The notes under the pieces: generated by a model | Database searches by the model: none | Seen by the model: only the letters and a program-made list of their open reading frames with translations | Told to the model about the DNA's origin: nothing | Part shown: piece by piece, positions 49,479-59,718 of the stretch | Position numbering within the stretch: the first letter of the stretch is position 1 | Layout of the letters: each line of letters begins with the position of its first letter | Position numbers and translations under genes: made by a program | DNA from: Actinokineospora sp. NBRC 105648 | Lineage (GTDB): Bacteria > Actinomycetota > Actinomycetes > Mycobacteriales > Pseudonocardiaceae | Direction of reading: 5' to 3' | Assembly (NCBI RefSeq): GCF_030269645.1 | Contig: NZ_BSTR01000014.1 | Span: forward strand, 80,203 to 144,202 | DNA: 64,000 nt

Positions 49479-51368
49479 ATGGCCCGGTGGGCGTTGGCAG
49501 CGGTGGCGGCGGTGCTCGCGGGCGCCGCCGCCGTCGTGAAGGTGGCGGGGTACGAGCACTGGACCTGGCTGGCGGTGTCGGCGGCGGTGGTCGGGCTGGT
49601 CGCGGCCATCCCGGCGAAGCTGCTGATGGGTCAGCTGGAACGGGCGGACAAGCGGCGCGACGACCGCCGGGTGGAGATCGCCGCGGCGGCGGTGCGGGTG
49701 CGGGTCGAGTCGATCACCGACCCGACGGTGCTCGGCGTGCACCGGGCGCTGGGTTCGCAGCCGGACGGGGTGCCCACCTACGTGCCCCGGGACCGGCACG
49801 AGGACGTGGTCGCGGCGTTGCGGCCCGGTGGTTTCGTGTTGGTGGTGGGGGATTCCGCGGCGGGCAAGTCGCGGCTGGCGTTCGAGGCGATCGCCCAGGT
49901 GTTGGCCAGGCACACGCTGCTGCACCCCGAGCCCGCCGGGCTCGCCGTGGCCGTCGAGGAGATGGCCGAGACGCGGGACGCGGTGCTGTGGCTGGACGAC
50001 CTGGAGCGGTTCCTGGGCGCGCTGACCCCGACCGCGGTCACCCGGCTGCTCGGTGGTGACGGTCATCGCCGGGTGATCGTCGCGACGGTGCGGCTCCAGG
50101 AGCTCAACGCGCTCGACGCGGAGTCGGACCGGACGCAGCTTGAGGGGCGCCGCCGGTTGCTGGCGATGGCCACGAGGATCAGGGTGGAGCGGGCGTTCAG
50201 CCCGGGGGAGTTGGAGCGCGCCCGCAACCGGGCGCAGGACTCCCGGATCGCCGAGGCGTTGGAGCACGTCGAGGACTACGGGGTGGCGGAGTACCTGGCC
50301 GCCGGGCCGCAGTTGTTGCAGCGCTGGGAAGACGGCCACGCCGCCGGTACGCATGCCCGGGGCGCGGCCCTCGTCGCGGCGGCCATCGACTGCCGCCGGG
50401 CGGGCTACCGCTCAGCCCTGCCGGTGGCGCTGCTGAACGACCTGCATGAGCGCTACCTGTTGCCCGCGCGGCAGTCCCGGCCTGAGGAGCTGGAAGCGGC
50501 TTGGACGTGGGCGACCACGCCGTGGCGGGACACCGTGGCGCTGCTGGAACTCGACTCGGGCGCGGTGACGGTGTTCGACTACCTCGTCGACCACGTCCAG
50601 CGCACCAAGCCACCGGACGCCCTCCCGGCTGAGGAGGTCTTGCGGATCGCCGTGGCGCACGCGGATGCCGCCGACTGCACCTCGGTCGGCACCGCTGCCT
50701 ACGAGGCGGGCAGGTTGTCCCTGGCCCACGACGCCTTCGTGCGCGCGACCGCGCTGCACACCGCCACGGCCGGTCCGGACCACCTGACCACCTTGATCAG
50801 CCGGAACAGCGTGGCGATGACCCTGCGCCGCCTCGACCGCCTGCCGGAGGCGGACCAGGAGAACCGCGCGGTACTCGAGGCGTTCACCCGACTGCTCGGC
50901 GCCGAGCACCTGTACACGTTGACCAGCCGGAACAACCTGGCCTTGGTGCTGATCGCCCAGGGGCGCTCGGCGGAGGCCGAACAGGAACTCCGCGCGGTGC
51001 TCGCGGTCCAGGTCCGCAAGTGGGGACCGGGGCACCCGAACGCGTTGGGCAGCCGCAACAACCTCGCCGCCGCGCTGCGCGGCCTCGGGCGGTTCGAGGA
51101 GGCCGTGCGCGAACACCGGGCGGGGTGGGAGGAGTGCGTGCGGGTGCTCGGCGCCGAGGACCCGTACACGCTGGTCGCCCGCAGCAACGTGGCGCTGGTG
51201 CTGACCGACCTCGGTCGGCTGGAAGAGGCCGAGCAGGAGTACCTGGCCGTCGAGGCGGCCCGGGTGCGTGTGCTCGGTGCCGGGCACCCCGACACCCAGA
51301 CGACCCGGAGCAGGCTGGCCGAGCTGCGGGAGGCGATCGCCGAGGACCGCCCGCCGGACCCTCAGTAG
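49479..51368 (+). CDS. Membrane-anchored P-loop NTPase with C-terminal TPR repeats (STAND-like)
   Basis: A 629-residue protein. Two membrane helices (about residues 3-22 and 29-49) anchor it. A P-loop NTPase follows, with Walker A VVGDSAAGKSRL (about 121-133) and Walker B AVLWLDDLERF (about 168-178). Residues about 395-620 hold four to five kinesin-light-chain-type tetratricopeptide repeats with the recurring SRNNLALVL and HPxTLxSR pattern. The NTPase-TPR layout is that of STAND signalling ATPases, some of which act in phage defence; no effector nuclease or TIR domain is present, the TM pair being the only candidate effector. GAGGGG precedes ATG 49479. Its last codons overlap the convergent small gene by 7 bp. 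Confidence 0.8.
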   Translation: MARWALAAVAAVLAGAAAVVKVAGYEHWTWLAVSAAVVGLVAAIPAKLLMGQLERADKRRDDRRVEIAAAAVRVRVESITDPTVLGVHRALGSQPDGVPTYVPRDRHEDVVAALRPGGFVLVVGDSAAGKSRLAFEAIAQVLARHTLLHPEPAGLAVAVEEMAETRDAVLWLDDLERFLGALTPTAVTRLLGGDGHRRVIVATVRLQELNALDAESDRTQLEGRRRLLAMATRIRVERAFSPGELERARNRAQDSRIAEALEHVEDYGVAEYLAAGPQLLQRWEDGHAAGTHARGAALVAAAIDCRRAGYRSALPVALLNDLHERYLLPARQSRPEELEAAWTWATTPWRDTVALLELDSGAVTVFDYLVDHVQRTKPPDALPAEEVLRIAVAHADAADCTSVGTAAYEAGRLSLAHDAFVRATALHTATAGPDHLTTLISRNSVAMTLRRLDRLPEADQENRAVLEAFTRLLGAEHLYTLTSRNNLALVLIAQGRSAEAEQELRAVLAVQVRKWGPGHPNALGSRNNLAAALRGLGRFEEAVREHRAGWEECVRVLGAEDPYTLVARSNVALVLTDLGRLEEAEQEYLAVEAARVRVLGAGHPDTQTTRSRLAELREAIAEDRPPDPQ

Positions 51369-51532
51369 CCCTCGTGCCGGTCGCGGGCGTCGTAGGCGAG
51401 GTCGGCGTAGTCGTGGGCGGGCTCGGTCTCCTTGAGCTCGACCAGGTCCGCCGGGAGGACCCGGGCGGGCAGCTCGCCGAAGCGCGCGTGGCGGAGGAAG
51501 GCGAGCTCCTCGTCGGTGAAGTTCTCGGGCAT
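51362..51532 (-). CDS. Small conserved hypothetical protein, 56 residues
   Basis: An acidic soluble protein starting at ATG 51532, with MPENFTDEELAFLRHARFGE and ending in LAYDARDRHEGY. Trp and Cys are absent. Codon use matches the neighbours. The ribosome site is weak. It overlaps the 3' end of the NTPase-TPR gene by 7 bp and lies downstream of the gltBD terminator, so it probably has its own promoter. No function can be assigned. Confidence 0.55.
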   Translation of the reverse strand: MPENFTDEELAFLRHARFGELPARVLPADLVELKETEPAHDYADLAYDARDRHEGY

Positions 51533-51591
51533 GCCGCCAGTGTGCGGGGTGGATCGGGTAGCTGACAAGGAAAGGCAGCTGACGGGAGAAG

Positions 51592-51625
51592 AACGGCCCG
51601 CGAGCGCCATTGCTCGCGGGCCGTT
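51592..51625 (-). terminator. Terminator after gltD
   Basis: A perfect 14-bp stem (aacggcccgcgagc and complement) with a 6-nt loop, 27 bp beyond the gltD stop on the minus strand. Confidence 0.75.
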
Positions 51626-51651
51626 GCCTGTGGTGTTGCCGCTGGGGAGCC

Positions 51652-53118
51652 CTAGACCAGCGGTCGGTCCGTGGGCTCGATCGGGCGGGGGAGTGACTCC
51701 ACGCCAGTCAGGTAGGCGTCGACGCCCGCGGCGGCCGAGCGGCCCTCGGCGATCGCCCACACGATCAAGGACTGGCCGCGGCCCATGTCGCCCGCCACGA
51801 AGACGCCCTCGACCGTGGTCTGGAAGTCGCGGGTGCGGGTGACGTTGCCGCGCTGGTCGAGGTCGACGCCCAGGTCCGCCAGCAGCCCGGCGCGCTCCGG
51901 GCCGACGAAGCCCATCGCCAGGGTGACCAGGTCGGCCGGGATCTCCCGGTCCGAGCCGGGGACCGGCTGGAAGCGGCCGTCCACCAGCGCCACCTCGGCC
52001 AGCCGCAGCGCCCGCACGTTCCCGGCGCCGTCGCCGAGGAACTCCGTGGTGGACACCGAGTACACCCGGGAGCCGCCCTCCTCGTGCGCCGAGGTGACCC
52101 GGTAGAGCATCGGGTACGTCGGCCACGGGTTGGCCTCCGCCCGCGCCTGCGGCGGCCGGGGCATGATCTCCAGCTGGGTGACCGACGCCGCGCCCTGGCG
52201 GTGGGCGGTGCCCACGCAGTCCGCGCCGGTGTCGCCGCCGCCGATGACCACGACGTGCTTGCCCTCGGCGTGGATGGGGGAGCGGTCGAGCTCGCCCGCG
52301 GCCACCTTGTTCGCGGGCGGCAGGTACTCCATCGCCTGGTACACCCCCGCCAGCTCGCGGCCGGGGATCGGCAGGTCGCGCCACGCCGTGGCACCGCCCG
52401 CGAGCACCACCGCGTCGTAGGAGGCGCGCAGCGAGTCCGCCGTGACGTCCACGCCGACGTGCACGCCGGTGCGGAACTCGGTGCCCTCGGCCCGCATCTG
52501 GTCGAGGCGGCGGTCCAGCCGGGCCTTCTCCATCTTGAACTCGGGGATGCCGTAGCGCAGCAGCCCGCCGATCGCGTCGGCGCGCTCGAGCACCACCACG
52601 TCGTGGCCCGCGCGGGTCAGCTGCTGGGCCGCGGCCAGCCCGGCCGGGCCGGACCCGACCACGGCGACCTTCTTGCCGGTGCGCACCGCGGGGACCTGCG
52701 GGGCGATCCAGCCCTCGGCCCAGGCGCGGTCGACGATCGAGATCTCCACCCGCTTGATCGACACCGGGTCGTCGTTGATGCCCAGCACGCAGGCCGACTC
52801 GCAGGGCGCCGGGCACAGCGTGCCGGTGAACTCCGGGAAGTTGTTGGTCGCGTGCAGCCGCTCGGCCGCCCGCCGCCAGTCGTCCCGCCACACCAGCGTG
52901 TTCCACTCCGGCACCAGGTTGCCCAGCGGACAACCCTGGTGGCAGAACGGGATCCCGCAGTCCATGCAGCGGCCCGCCTGCTCCCTGCCCTTCCCGGCGC
53001 GGAACTCGGCGGTGCTGTCCTCCTCGTAGACCTCGCGCCAGTCCTTGAGGCGCAAGAAGACCGGGCGGGTCGGCGCGTTCTCGCGCCGGGTGGTCAGAAA
53101 GCCCTTGGGGTCAGCCAT
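51652..53118 (-). CDS. gltD: Glutamate synthase small subunit
   Basis: A 488-residue NADPH-dependent beta subunit that passes electrons to GltB for glutamate formation from glutamine and 2-oxoglutarate. The N-terminal Fe-S motifs are [20 protein letters not shown] and [12 protein letters not shown]. The FAD loop is [15 protein letters not shown] and the NADPH loop [14 protein letters not shown]. The C-terminal [19 protein letters not shown] is the second FAD site. The start overlaps gltB by 8 bp, so the subunits are translationally coupled. Length is normal. Confidence 0.95.
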   Translation of the reverse strand: MADPKGFLTTRRENAPTRPVFLRLKDWREVYEEDSTAEFRAGKGREQAGRCMDCGIPFCHQGCPLGNLVPEWNTLVWRDDWRRAAERLHATNNFPEFTGTLCPAPCESACVLGINDDPVSIKRVEISIVDRAWAEGWIAPQVPAVRTGKKVAVVGSGPAGLAAAQQLTRAGHDVVVLERADAIGGLLRYGIPEFKMEKARLDRRLDQMRAEGTEFRTGVHVGVDVTADSLRASYDAVVLAGGATAWRDLPIPGRELAGVYQAMEYLPPANKVAAGELDRSPIHAEGKHVVVIGGGDTGADCVGTAHRQGAASVTQLEIMPRPPQARAEANPWPTYPMLYRVTSAHEEGGSRVYSVSTTEFLGDGAGNVRALRLAEVALVDGRFQPVPGSDREIPADLVTLAMGFVGPERAGLLADLGVDLDQRGNVTRTRDFQTTVEGVFVAGDMGRGQSLIVWAIAEGRSAAAGVDAYLTGVESLPRPIEPTDRPLV

Positions 53119-56100
53119 GTGCGGCCTCCATGATCGCCTGGTCGATGTCGCGGCCCTCGGCCTCGGCGGCCGCCTGGGCGGCGAGCACCCGCTTGTAGTC
53201 GGTGGGCATCACCTTGGTGAAGCGGCCGACCTGGTCGTCCCAGTCGGCCAGCAGCGCGCGGGCCACCGCGGAGTCGGTCTCGGTCAGGTGCCGGGTGACG
53301 ACCTCGCGCAGGAAGTCGCCGTCGGCCGCGGTGAGCGGGTCGAGGTCGACCATCTCCGGGTTGACCCGGGCCCGCGCCAGGTCGAGCACGTAGGCGATGC
53401 CGCCGGACATGCCCGCGGCGAAGTTGCGCCCGGTCGGGCCGAGCACGACGACCCGGCCGCCGGTCATGTACTCGCAGGCGTGGTCGCCCACGCCCTCGAC
53501 GACGGCCAGCGCGCCGGAGTTGCGCACGCAGAACCGCTCGCCGACCTTGCCGCGCAGGAAGACCTCGCCCGAGGTCGCGCCGTAGGCGATGACGTTGCCC
53601 GCGATGACGTGCTGCTCGGCGGCGAACCGCGCCCCCGGGTGCGGCCGCACCGTGACCCGGCCGCCGGAGAGGCCCTTGGCCACGTAGTCGTTGCCGTCGC
53701 CGACCAGCCGCAGGGTGATGCCGCGCGGCAGGAACGCGCCGAACGACTGGCCCGCGGTGCCGGTGAAGGTCACGTCGATGGTGTCGTCGGGCAGGCCCTC
53801 GCCGCCCCAGCGCCGGGTCACCTCGGAGCCGAGCATGGTGCCCACGGTCCGGTTGACGTTGCGCACCGGCAGTTCCAGCCGCACCTTGTCGCCCGCGGCG
53901 AGCGCGCCCTCGGCGAGCTGGATCAGCGTGTTGTCCAGCGCCTTGGCGAGCCCGTGGTCCTGCGCGACGGCCTGGTGGCGCACCGCGCGCGGGGCCAGCT
54001 CGGGCACGTGGAAGATCGGCGTGAGGTCGAGCCCGGCCGCCTTCCAGTGGTCGACCGCGGCGCGGGTGTCGAGCAGCTCGGCGTGGCCGACGGCCTCCTG
54101 GATCGAGCGGAAGCCCAGTGCGGCCAGGTACTCGCGCACCTCCTGGGCGAGGAACTCGAAGAAGTTGACGACGTACTCGGCCTTGCCGCTGAACTTGGCG
54201 CGCAGCACCGGGTTCTGCGTGGCGACGCCGACCGGGCAGGTGTCGAGGTGGCAGACGCGCATCATCACGCAGCCCGACACCACCAGCGGCGCGGTCGCGA
54301 AGCCGAACTCCTCGGCGCCCAGCAGCATGGCCACCACGACGTCGCGGCCGGTCTTGAGCTGGCCGTCGGCCTGCACCACGATCCGGTCGCGCAGCCGGTT
54401 GGCCAGCAGCGTCTGCTGCGTCTCGGCCAGACCCAGCTCCCACGGGCCACCCGCGTGCTTGATCGAGGACAGCGGGGAGGCGCCGGTGCCGCCGTCGTGC
54501 CCGGAGATCAGCACCACGTCGGCGTGCGCCTTGGACACCCCGGCCGCGACCGTGCCGACACCGCTCTCGGAGACCAGCTTCACGTGGATGCGGGCCGCCG
54601 GGTTGGCGTTCTTCAGGTCGTGGATCAGCTGGGCGAGGTCCTCGATGGAGTAGATGTCGTGGTGCGGCGGCGGGGAGATGAGCCCCACGCCCGGGGTGGA
54701 GTGCCGGGTGCGGGCGATCCACGGGTACACCTTCGTGCCCGGGAGCTGCCCGCCCTCGCCGGGCTTGGCGCCCTGGGCCATCTTGATCTGGATGTCGTCG
54801 GCGTTGACCAGGTACTCGCTGGTGACGCCGAACCGACCGCTGGCGACCTGCTTGATCGCCGACCGGCGGGTCGGGTCGTAGAGCCGCTCGGGGTCCTCGC
54901 CGCCCTCGCCGGTGTTGGACTTCGCGCCCAGCCGGTTCATCGCGATCGCCAGCGTCTCGTGCATCTCCTGGGAGATCGAGCCGTAGGAGATGGCGCCGGT
55001 GCCGAACCGCTTGACGATCTCGCTGACCGGCTCGACCTCCTCGATCGGCACCGGCGGGCGCACGCCCTCCTTGAAGGCGAAGAGCCCGCGCAGCGTCTTG
55101 AGCGAGGTCGACTGGTCGTCGACCGAGCGGGTGTACTCCTTGAAGACCTCGTACTTGCCCGCCCGGGTGGAGTGCTGCAGCTTGAACACCGTCTGCGGGC
55201 TGAACAGGTGCGGCTCGCCCTCGCGGCGCCACTGGTAGTCGCCGCCGACCGCGAGCTCGCGGTGGCTCGGGTGCACGCCGTCGGCCGGGAACGCGGTGGC
55301 GTGCCGCTGCCGGACCTCCTCGGCCAGCACGTCGAAGCCGACCCCGCCCAGCCGCGACGTCGTGCCGGTGAAGCAGGCGTCGACCACCTCGGCGCCCAGG
55401 CCGAGCGCCTCGAAGATCTGCGCACCGTGGTAGGAGGCCACAGTGGACACACCCATCTTGGACATGGTCTTGCGCACGCCCTTGTTCAGCGCCTTGATCA
55501 GGTTGCGGGCGGCGGACTTCGCGTCCGCGCCCTTGACCAGACCGCGCTCGGCGAGCTCCTCGACGGTGGCCATCGCCAGGTACGGGTTGACCGCCGAGGC
55601 GCCGTAGCCGATCAGCAGCGCCACGTGGTGCACCTCGCGCGCGTCGCCGGACTCGGCGATCAGGCTGACCTGGCTGCGCGTCTTCTCGCGCACCAGGTGC
55701 TGGTGCACCGCGCCGACGAGCAGCAGCGACGGGATCGGCGCCAGCTGGTCGTCCACGCCCCGGTCCGACAGCACGATGATCCGGGCGCCGTGCCCGATCG
55801 CCCAGGACACCTCGGCGCGGATCTCGTCGAGCTGCTCGCGCAGCGCGTCACCGCCGCCGCGCACGTCGAAGCGGCCGTGCACGGTGACCGACTGGAACTC
55901 GGGCAGGTCGCCGTCGTCGTTGGCGTGCACGACCTTGGCGAGCTCGTCGTTGTCCAGCACCGGGTAGGGCAGGGTGATCCGGCGGCACGAGTCGGCGGTG
56001 CCCGCCAGCAGGTTCGGCTCGGCGCCCAGGTGGGTGCCCAGCGAGGTCACCAGCTCCTCGCGGATGGCGTCCAGCGGCGGGTTGGTGACCTGGGCGAAGA

Positions 56101-57628
56101 GCTGGCTGAAGTAGTCGAACACCGGCCGCTGCCGGGTGGACAGCGGCGCCAGCGGGGCGTCGTTGCCCATCGACCCGATCGGCTCCGCGCCGGTGCGGGC
56201 CATCGGCTCGAGCAGCAGCGCCAGCTCCTCCTCGGTGTAGCCGAACGCCTGCTGCCTGCGCACGAGCGAGGCGTGCGTGGGCACCTCCCGCTCGCGCGGG
56301 GGCAGCGCGGCCAGCGGCAGCAGACCCTTGGCGACCCAGTCGCCGTAGGGGTGCTCGGTGGCCAGCTCGCCCTTGATCTCGTCGTCGTCGATGATCCGCC
56401 CCTCGGCGGTGTCGACCAGGAACATCCGGCCCGGCTCCAACCGTCCCTTGCGGACGATCGTGGTCGGGTCGATGTCCAGCACGCCGACCTCGCTGGCGAG
56501 CACGACCAGGCCGTCCTCGGTGACCCAGTAGCGCGCCGGGCGCAGGCCGTTGCGGTCGAGCACGGCGCCGATCCGCGTGCCGTCGGTGAAGGCGACCAGC
56601 GCGGGCCCGTCCCACGGCTCCATCAGCGTGGAGTGGAACTCGTAGAACGCCCGGCGGGCCGGGTCCATCTCGGTGTGGTTCTCCCACGCCTCCGGGATCA
56701 TCATCAGCACCGCGTGCGGCAGCGACCGCCCGCCCAGGTGCAGCAGCTCGAGCACCTCGTCGAACGAGGCCGAGTCGCTGGCGCCGCGGGTGATCACCGG
56801 GTAGATCCGCTTGAGGTCGCCGGGGACCAGGTCGCTGGCGAGCATCGACTCGCGCGCGTCCATCCAGTTCCGGTTGCCGCGCAGGGTGTTGATCTCACCG
56901 TTGTGCGCGACGTAGCGGTACGGGTGGGCCAGCGGCCAGGACGGGAAGGTGTTCGTGGAGAACCGGGAGTGCACCAGGCCGATCGAGCTGGTGACCCGCT
57001 CGTCGGACAGGTCGGGGAAGAACAGCTCCACCTGGGGCTCGGTGAGCATTCCCTTGTAGACGATCGTGCGGGCGGAAAGGGAGGCGAAGTAGAGGTCGGC
57101 GGCGTGCTCGGCGCGCTTGCGCACGCAGAACGCCAGGCGCTCCAACGCGAGCCCGGACACGCCGTCGGCGGCGGCCAGGAACAGCTGGGCGAAATACGGC
57201 ATCACCTCGGCGGCCGAGGCACCCGCGTGCTCGCGGGCGACCGGCAGCTCGCGCCAGCCCAGCACGATGGCGCCCTCCTCGGCGGCCACGGCCTCGACGG
57301 TCGCGATGGTCTCGGCGCGCTCGGCCTCGTCGACCGGCAGGAAGGCGGTGCCGACCGCGTACGCGCCGGGGTCGGGGAGGGCGAACCCGGTGACGGCGCG
57401 GTAGAACGCGTCCGGCACCTGGATCAGGATGCCCGCGCCGTCGCCGGTGTCCGGCTCGGCGCCGCGGGCGCCGCGGTGTTCCAGGTTGCGCAGGGCGACG
57501 AGTGCTTTGGCGACGATGCCGTGGTCTCTGCGGCCCGCGAGGTCGGCCACGAAGGCCACCCCGCACGCGTCGTGCTCGTACTGCTCGTCGTAGAGACCAC
57601 CCTTGAGGCGGTCTTGGCGGGTCGTCAC
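53111..57628 (-). CDS. gltB: Glutamate synthase large subunit
   Basis: A 1505-residue alpha subunit. After a 21-residue propeptide the N-terminal nucleophile is Cys22 ([12 protein letters not shown]), which hydrolyses glutamine. The central and FMN domains include [14 protein letters not shown] and [18 protein letters not shown]. The 3Fe-4S ligands lie in [17 protein letters not shown] (Cys-x5-Cys-x4-Cys). The C-terminal GXGXG beta-helix has [24 protein letters not shown] 57628 is chosen because GGAGGG lies 10 nt upstream and the propeptide then has normal length. It is the first gene of gltBD. Direct repeats and a palindrome upstream (57791-57994) may bind a nitrogen regulator. Confidence 0.95.
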   Translation of the reverse strand: MTTRQDRLKGGLYDEQYEHDACGVAFVADLAGRRDHGIVAKALVALRNLEHRGARGAEPDTGDGAGILIQVPDAFYRAVTGFALPDPGAYAVGTAFLPVDEAERAETIATVEAVAAEEGAIVLGWRELPVAREHAGASAAEVMPYFAQLFLAAADGVSGLALERLAFCVRKRAEHAADLYFASLSARTIVYKGMLTEPQVELFFPDLSDERVTSSIGLVHSRFSTNTFPSWPLAHPYRYVAHNGEINTLRGNRNWMDARESMLASDLVPGDLKRIYPVITRGASDSASFDEVLELLHLGGRSLPHAVLMMIPEAWENHTEMDPARRAFYEFHSTLMEPWDGPALVAFTDGTRIGAVLDRNGLRPARYWVTEDGLVVLASEVGVLDIDPTTIVRKGRLEPGRMFLVDTAEGRIIDDDEIKGELATEHPYGDWVAKGLLPLAALPPREREVPTHASLVRRQQAFGYTEEELALLLEPMARTGAEPIGSMGNDAPLAPLSTRQRPVFDYFSQLFAQVTNPPLDAIREELVTSLGTHLGAEPNLLAGTADSCRRITLPYPVLDNDELAKVVHANDDGDLPEFQSVTVHGRFDVRGGGDALREQLDEIRAEVSWAIGHGARIIVLSDRGVDDQLAPIPSLLLVGAVHQHLVREKTRSQVSLIAESGDAREVHHVALLIGYGASAVNPYLAMATVEELAERGLVKGADAKSAARNLIKALNKGVRKTMSKMGVSTVASYHGAQIFEALGLGAEVVDACFTGTTSRLGGVGFDVLAEEVRQRHATAFPADGVHPSHRELAVGGDYQWRREGEPHLFSPQTVFKLQHSTRAGKYEVFKEYTRSVDDQSTSLKTLRGLFAFKEGVRPPVPIEEVEPVSEIVKRFGTGAISYGSISQEMHETLAIAMNRLGAKSNTGEGGEDPERLYDPTRRSAIKQVASGRFGVTSEYLVNADDIQIKMAQGAKPGEGGQLPGTKVYPWIARTRHSTPGVGLISPPPHHDIYSIEDLAQLIHDLKNANPAARIHVKLVSESGVGTVAAGVSKAHADVVLISGHDGGTGASPLSSIKHAGGPWELGLAETQQTLLANRLRDRIVVQADGQLKTGRDVVVAMLLGAEEFGFATAPLVVSGCVMMRVCHLDTCPVGVATQNPVLRAKFSGKAEYVVNFFEFLAQEVREYLAALGFRSIQEAVGHAELLDTRAAVDHWKAAGLDLTPIFHVPELAPRAVRHQAVAQDHGLAKALDNTLIQLAEGALAAGDKVRLELPVRNVNRTVGTMLGSEVTRRWGGEGLPDDTIDVTFTGTAGQSFGAFLPRGITLRLVGDGNDYVAKGLSGGRVTVRPHPGARFAAEQHVIAGNVIAYGATSGEVFLRGKVGERFCVRNSGALAVVEGVGDHACEYMTGGRVVVLGPTGRNFAAGMSGGIAYVLDLARARVNPEMVDLDPLTAADGDFLREVVTRHLTETDSAVARALLADWDDQVGRFTKVMPTDYKRVLAAQAAAEAEGRDIDQAIMEAAHG

Positions 57629-57790
57629 AGCTAGCGGCCCTCCCCTTGCTCTGGAAGCGCGCACACGGGCGTGGCTCTGCGGAGCGGCTGGGCGGGCGTC
57701 GGCGCACGGCCCCAGCCACTCGGCCCGGTGCCGCGCGTTCGAAACGGTGCGGCGATCAATGCGGAACTACGCCCGGGCTCGGGCGGTTGA

Positions 57791-57835
57791 GCGCACCTCG
57801 TCGTGCGGAAAGCGGCAGCGCACCTCGTCGTGCGG
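57791..57835. repeat. Two 18-bp direct repeats upstream of gltB
   Basis: gcgcacctcgtcgtgcgg occurs at 57791-57808 and 57818-57835 (27-bp period). Each copy is itself an inverted repeat (cgcac-N6-gtgcg). Spacing of 2.5 helical turns and the position about 165-205 bp before gltB make regulator sites possible. Confidence 0.6.
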
Positions 57836-57972
57836 CCTGATCGCGGGCGGTCCGGCCGGTGCTCCGGTGTGGAGCGGCCGTCACCCGCGCGTGGCGTTCT
57901 CCCGGGGTCATCCGGGGGTTCTCATGACAATAGTGTGAACTCGGCGTATCCGGGATAGGCCAAGAGTGCCCC

Positions 57973-57994
57973 GTGGTGAACACCACGTGGTGTT
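57973..57994. promoter_or_regulatory. Perfect 16-bp palindrome with overlapping hairpin
   Basis: AACACCAC/GTGGTGTT (57979-57994) is fully symmetric, and gtggtg-aa-caccac (57973-57986) overlaps it, so three GTGGTG/CACCAC half-sites sit 8 bp or so apart. It lies between gltB and fxsA and looks like a repressor or activator site. Confidence 0.55.
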
Positions 57995-58115
57995 GACGCC
58001 GGGTCAGTGGCCGTCAGTGTAGCCCTGAGCTGGGAAAACACGAGCCCGGGAGCGAATCGGGGGGCTCGCGCGTTGTCAGGACATCCAACGAATTACCGGA
58101 TCTAGGAGCGCCGCC

Positions 58116-58556
58116 GTGCCTGTCCTGCTGGTCCTGCTGCTGGCGATGGTCGCCGAGATCACCGTGCTGGTGACGGTGGGCAACCTCATCGGCGTCCTGC
58201 CCACCATCCTCTTGCTCATCGCGGCCACCCTCGCCGGGACGGCGCTGCTGCGCCGCGAGGGCGTCCGCACGCTCACCGCGCTGCAACAGGCGGTGTTCTC
58301 CCGCCGGGTCCCGCAGGCCGAGGTGGTCGACGGGATGCTGATCGCCGCCGCGGGCGTGCTGGTCGTGGTGCCGGGGTTCATCAGCGACGTCCTGGCCCTG
58401 TTCCTGCTGCTCCCGCCGACCCGGGCCCTGGTCCGCAAGCGGATCATCCGGCGCGCCGAGGCGGCCCGACCGGTGATCGTGGTCGACTCGGTCGTGGTGG
58501 AGCCGGAGCCGGTCCGCGAGCGCCCGGTGATCGTGATCCCCGAGGCCCGCGACTAG
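58116..58556 (+). CDS. fxsA: FxsA family membrane protein
   Basis: A 146-residue inner-membrane protein with three to four hydrophobic segments. Family features are the N-terminal helix PVLLVLLLAMVAEITVLVTV, an LLRREGVRTLTALQQAVFSR loop and LIAAAGVLVVVPGFISDVLALFLLLPPTR. E. coli FxsA influences exclusion of phage T7 by F plasmids; the cellular role is unclear. A GGAG precedes the GTG at 58116. The C-terminal tail is charged and Val/Glu/Pro-rich. It is probably monocistronic, with a hairpin at 58572-58596. Confidence 0.9.
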   Translation: MPVLLVLLLAMVAEITVLVTVGNLIGVLPTILLLIAATLAGTALLRREGVRTLTALQQAVFSRRVPQAEVVDGMLIAAAGVLVVVPGFISDVLALFLLLPPTRALVRKRIIRRAEAARPVIVVDSVVVEPEPVRERPVIVIPEARD

Positions 58557-58571
58557 CCCCCTGCGCCATGG

Positions 58572-58596
58572 GTGGCACGGCCGGATGTCGTGCCAC
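58572..58596. terminator. Hairpin between convergent fxsA and small gene
   Basis: An 8-bp inverted repeat (gtggcacg / cgtgccac) with a 9-nt loop in the 57-bp gap between convergent genes. Confidence 0.5.
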
Positions 58597-58613
58597 ACGA
58601 TCAGCCCGTCGGC

Positions 58614-58922
58614 CTAGGCCCGCTCGAGCAGCGCGCCGGTGGCGTGCAGGACCTCCAGGTGTTCGACGGTGGGCTCGCCCGGGCGCGAACCGCCGAACGC
58701 CCGGTCGACGGCGGGGTGGATCCGGTCGTCGAACGCCGTGGCGCACGCCTCCCGGGACTCCCACACGTCGATGTAGCGCAGGCCGCCGTCCGGGCGGCGC
58801 ACGCACAGGTGCACCAGCTGACCGGCCAGCGGCTCCGCGCCGAGCGCGTCGATGATCTTGCGGTAGAGCGCCTCATCGATCGGGACGTCCTGGGTGTAGG
58901 CGTAGACCACGGTGGGCTCCAT
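58614..58922 (-). CDS. Small dimeric alpha/beta-barrel-like protein, 102 residues
   Basis: Start ATG 58922. The protein reads like a ferredoxin-fold (ABM/EthD-like) domain: VVYAYTQDVPIDEALYRKII, LVHLCVRRPDGGLRYIDVWE, and ATAFDDRIHPAVDRAF. The WES-REA segment is typical of antibiotic biosynthesis monooxygenase-like small proteins, but catalytic residues cannot be named. It is divergent from a TetR gene with only 46 bp between the starts, so it is very likely a target of that regulator. Confidence 0.65.
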   Translation of the reverse strand: MEPTVVYAYTQDVPIDEALYRKIIDALGAEPLAGQLVHLCVRRPDGGLRYIDVWESREACATAFDDRIHPAVDRAFGGSRPGEPTVEHLEVLHATGALLERA

Positions 58923-58951
58923 ATTCGTCCGAACTGGATTCTGGTGAATAT
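58921..58951. promoter_or_regulatory. Candidate operator in the 46-bp divergent region
   Basis: atattc (58921-58926) and gaatat (58946-58951) form an inverted repeat across the region shared by the small gene and the TetR gene, overlapping the first codon of the minus gene. Local AT content is higher than in the flanks. Confidence 0.4.
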
Positions 58952-58968
58952 GGGTAAGGTTGACCCCG

Positions 58969-59613
58969 ATGAGCGAGAACGTCAAGCGCCGCTACGACGC
59001 ACCGCGACGCGCCGAGCGCGCGGCGGCCACCCGACGTGCGGTGCTGGCCGCCGCTCGGGCGCTGTTCACCGAGCGCGGGTACGCCAAGACCTCCGTCAGC
59101 GACATCGCGGAGTTGGCGGGCACCTCCGTCGACACGGTGTACGGCTCGGTCGGCCGCAAGCCGGTGCTGCTGCGGGAATTGGTGGAGTCGGCGCTGTCGG
59201 GCACCGATCACGCGGTGCCCGCGGCTGAGCGCGACTACGTGGTCCAGGTGCGCGCGGCGCGCACCGGCCGGGAGAAGATCGACCTCTACGCGGCGGCGGT
59301 CACCGGCATCCACACCCGGTTGGCGCCGGTGTTCCTCGCGCTCCGCGACGCCGCCGCGGCCGATCCGGCGTGCGCGGCCCTGTGGCGGACGATCGCCGAG
59401 CGGCGGGCGCGCAACATGCTGGACTTCGCGGCCGACCTGCGCGCCACCGGCCACCTTCGGCCGGACCTGACCGACGACGAGGTCGCGGACATCGTGTGGA
59501 GCATGAACGCGGTGGAGTACTGGGTCCTGCTGGTGCACGAACGCGGTTGGTCGCCGGACCGCTTCCGGGGGTGGATCGCCGATGCCTGGGCGCGGTCGCT
59601 GCTGGTGAGCTGA
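58969..59613 (+). CDS. TetR/AcrR family transcriptional regulator
   Basis: A 214-residue regulator with an N-terminal helix-turn-helix at about residues 18-62 (ALFTERGYAKTSVSDIAELA, then GTSVDTVYGSVGRKPVLLRE). The C-terminal domain is helical with WSMNAVEYWVLLVHERGW. ATG 58969 follows AAGG by 9 nt; the frame opens nine bases earlier with a TTG. It probably represses itself and the divergent 102-residue gene. The ligand is unknown. Confidence 0.88.
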   Translation: MSENVKRRYDAPRRAERAAATRRAVLAAARALFTERGYAKTSVSDIAELAGTSVDTVYGSVGRKPVLLRELVESALSGTDHAVPAAERDYVVQVRAARTGREKIDLYAAAVTGIHTRLAPVFLALRDAAAADPACAALWRTIAERRARNMLDFAADLRATGHLRPDLTDDEVADIVWSMNAVEYWVLLVHERGWSPDRFRGWIADAWARSLLVS

Positions 59614-59718
59614 ACAACTGTTGATCCGGTTGGTGGTCCAGACCAATGGTTCACCTCTTGGTGTGATCTCCTTACCAGTCGGCCGGGCGGTTGGCCGGCA
59701 ACGGTCAGGATCGGCCGC

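Larger units (their letters stand above)
57629..58115. other. 487-bp divergent intergenic region, gltB / fxsA
   Basis: No gene is seen. It contains the 27-bp-spaced direct repeats (57791-57835), the palindrome at 57979-57994 and a 7-bp hairpin at 58041-58068 (cgagccc / gggctcg) before fxsA. A locally AT-richer patch near 57920-57950 is the likely gltB promoter region. Confidence 0.5.

Noticed and set aside
53045..57634. 1529-codon plus-strand frame opposite gltB
   Set aside because: gltB has all catalytic and Fe-S motifs; the plus frame is a shadow caused by high GC.
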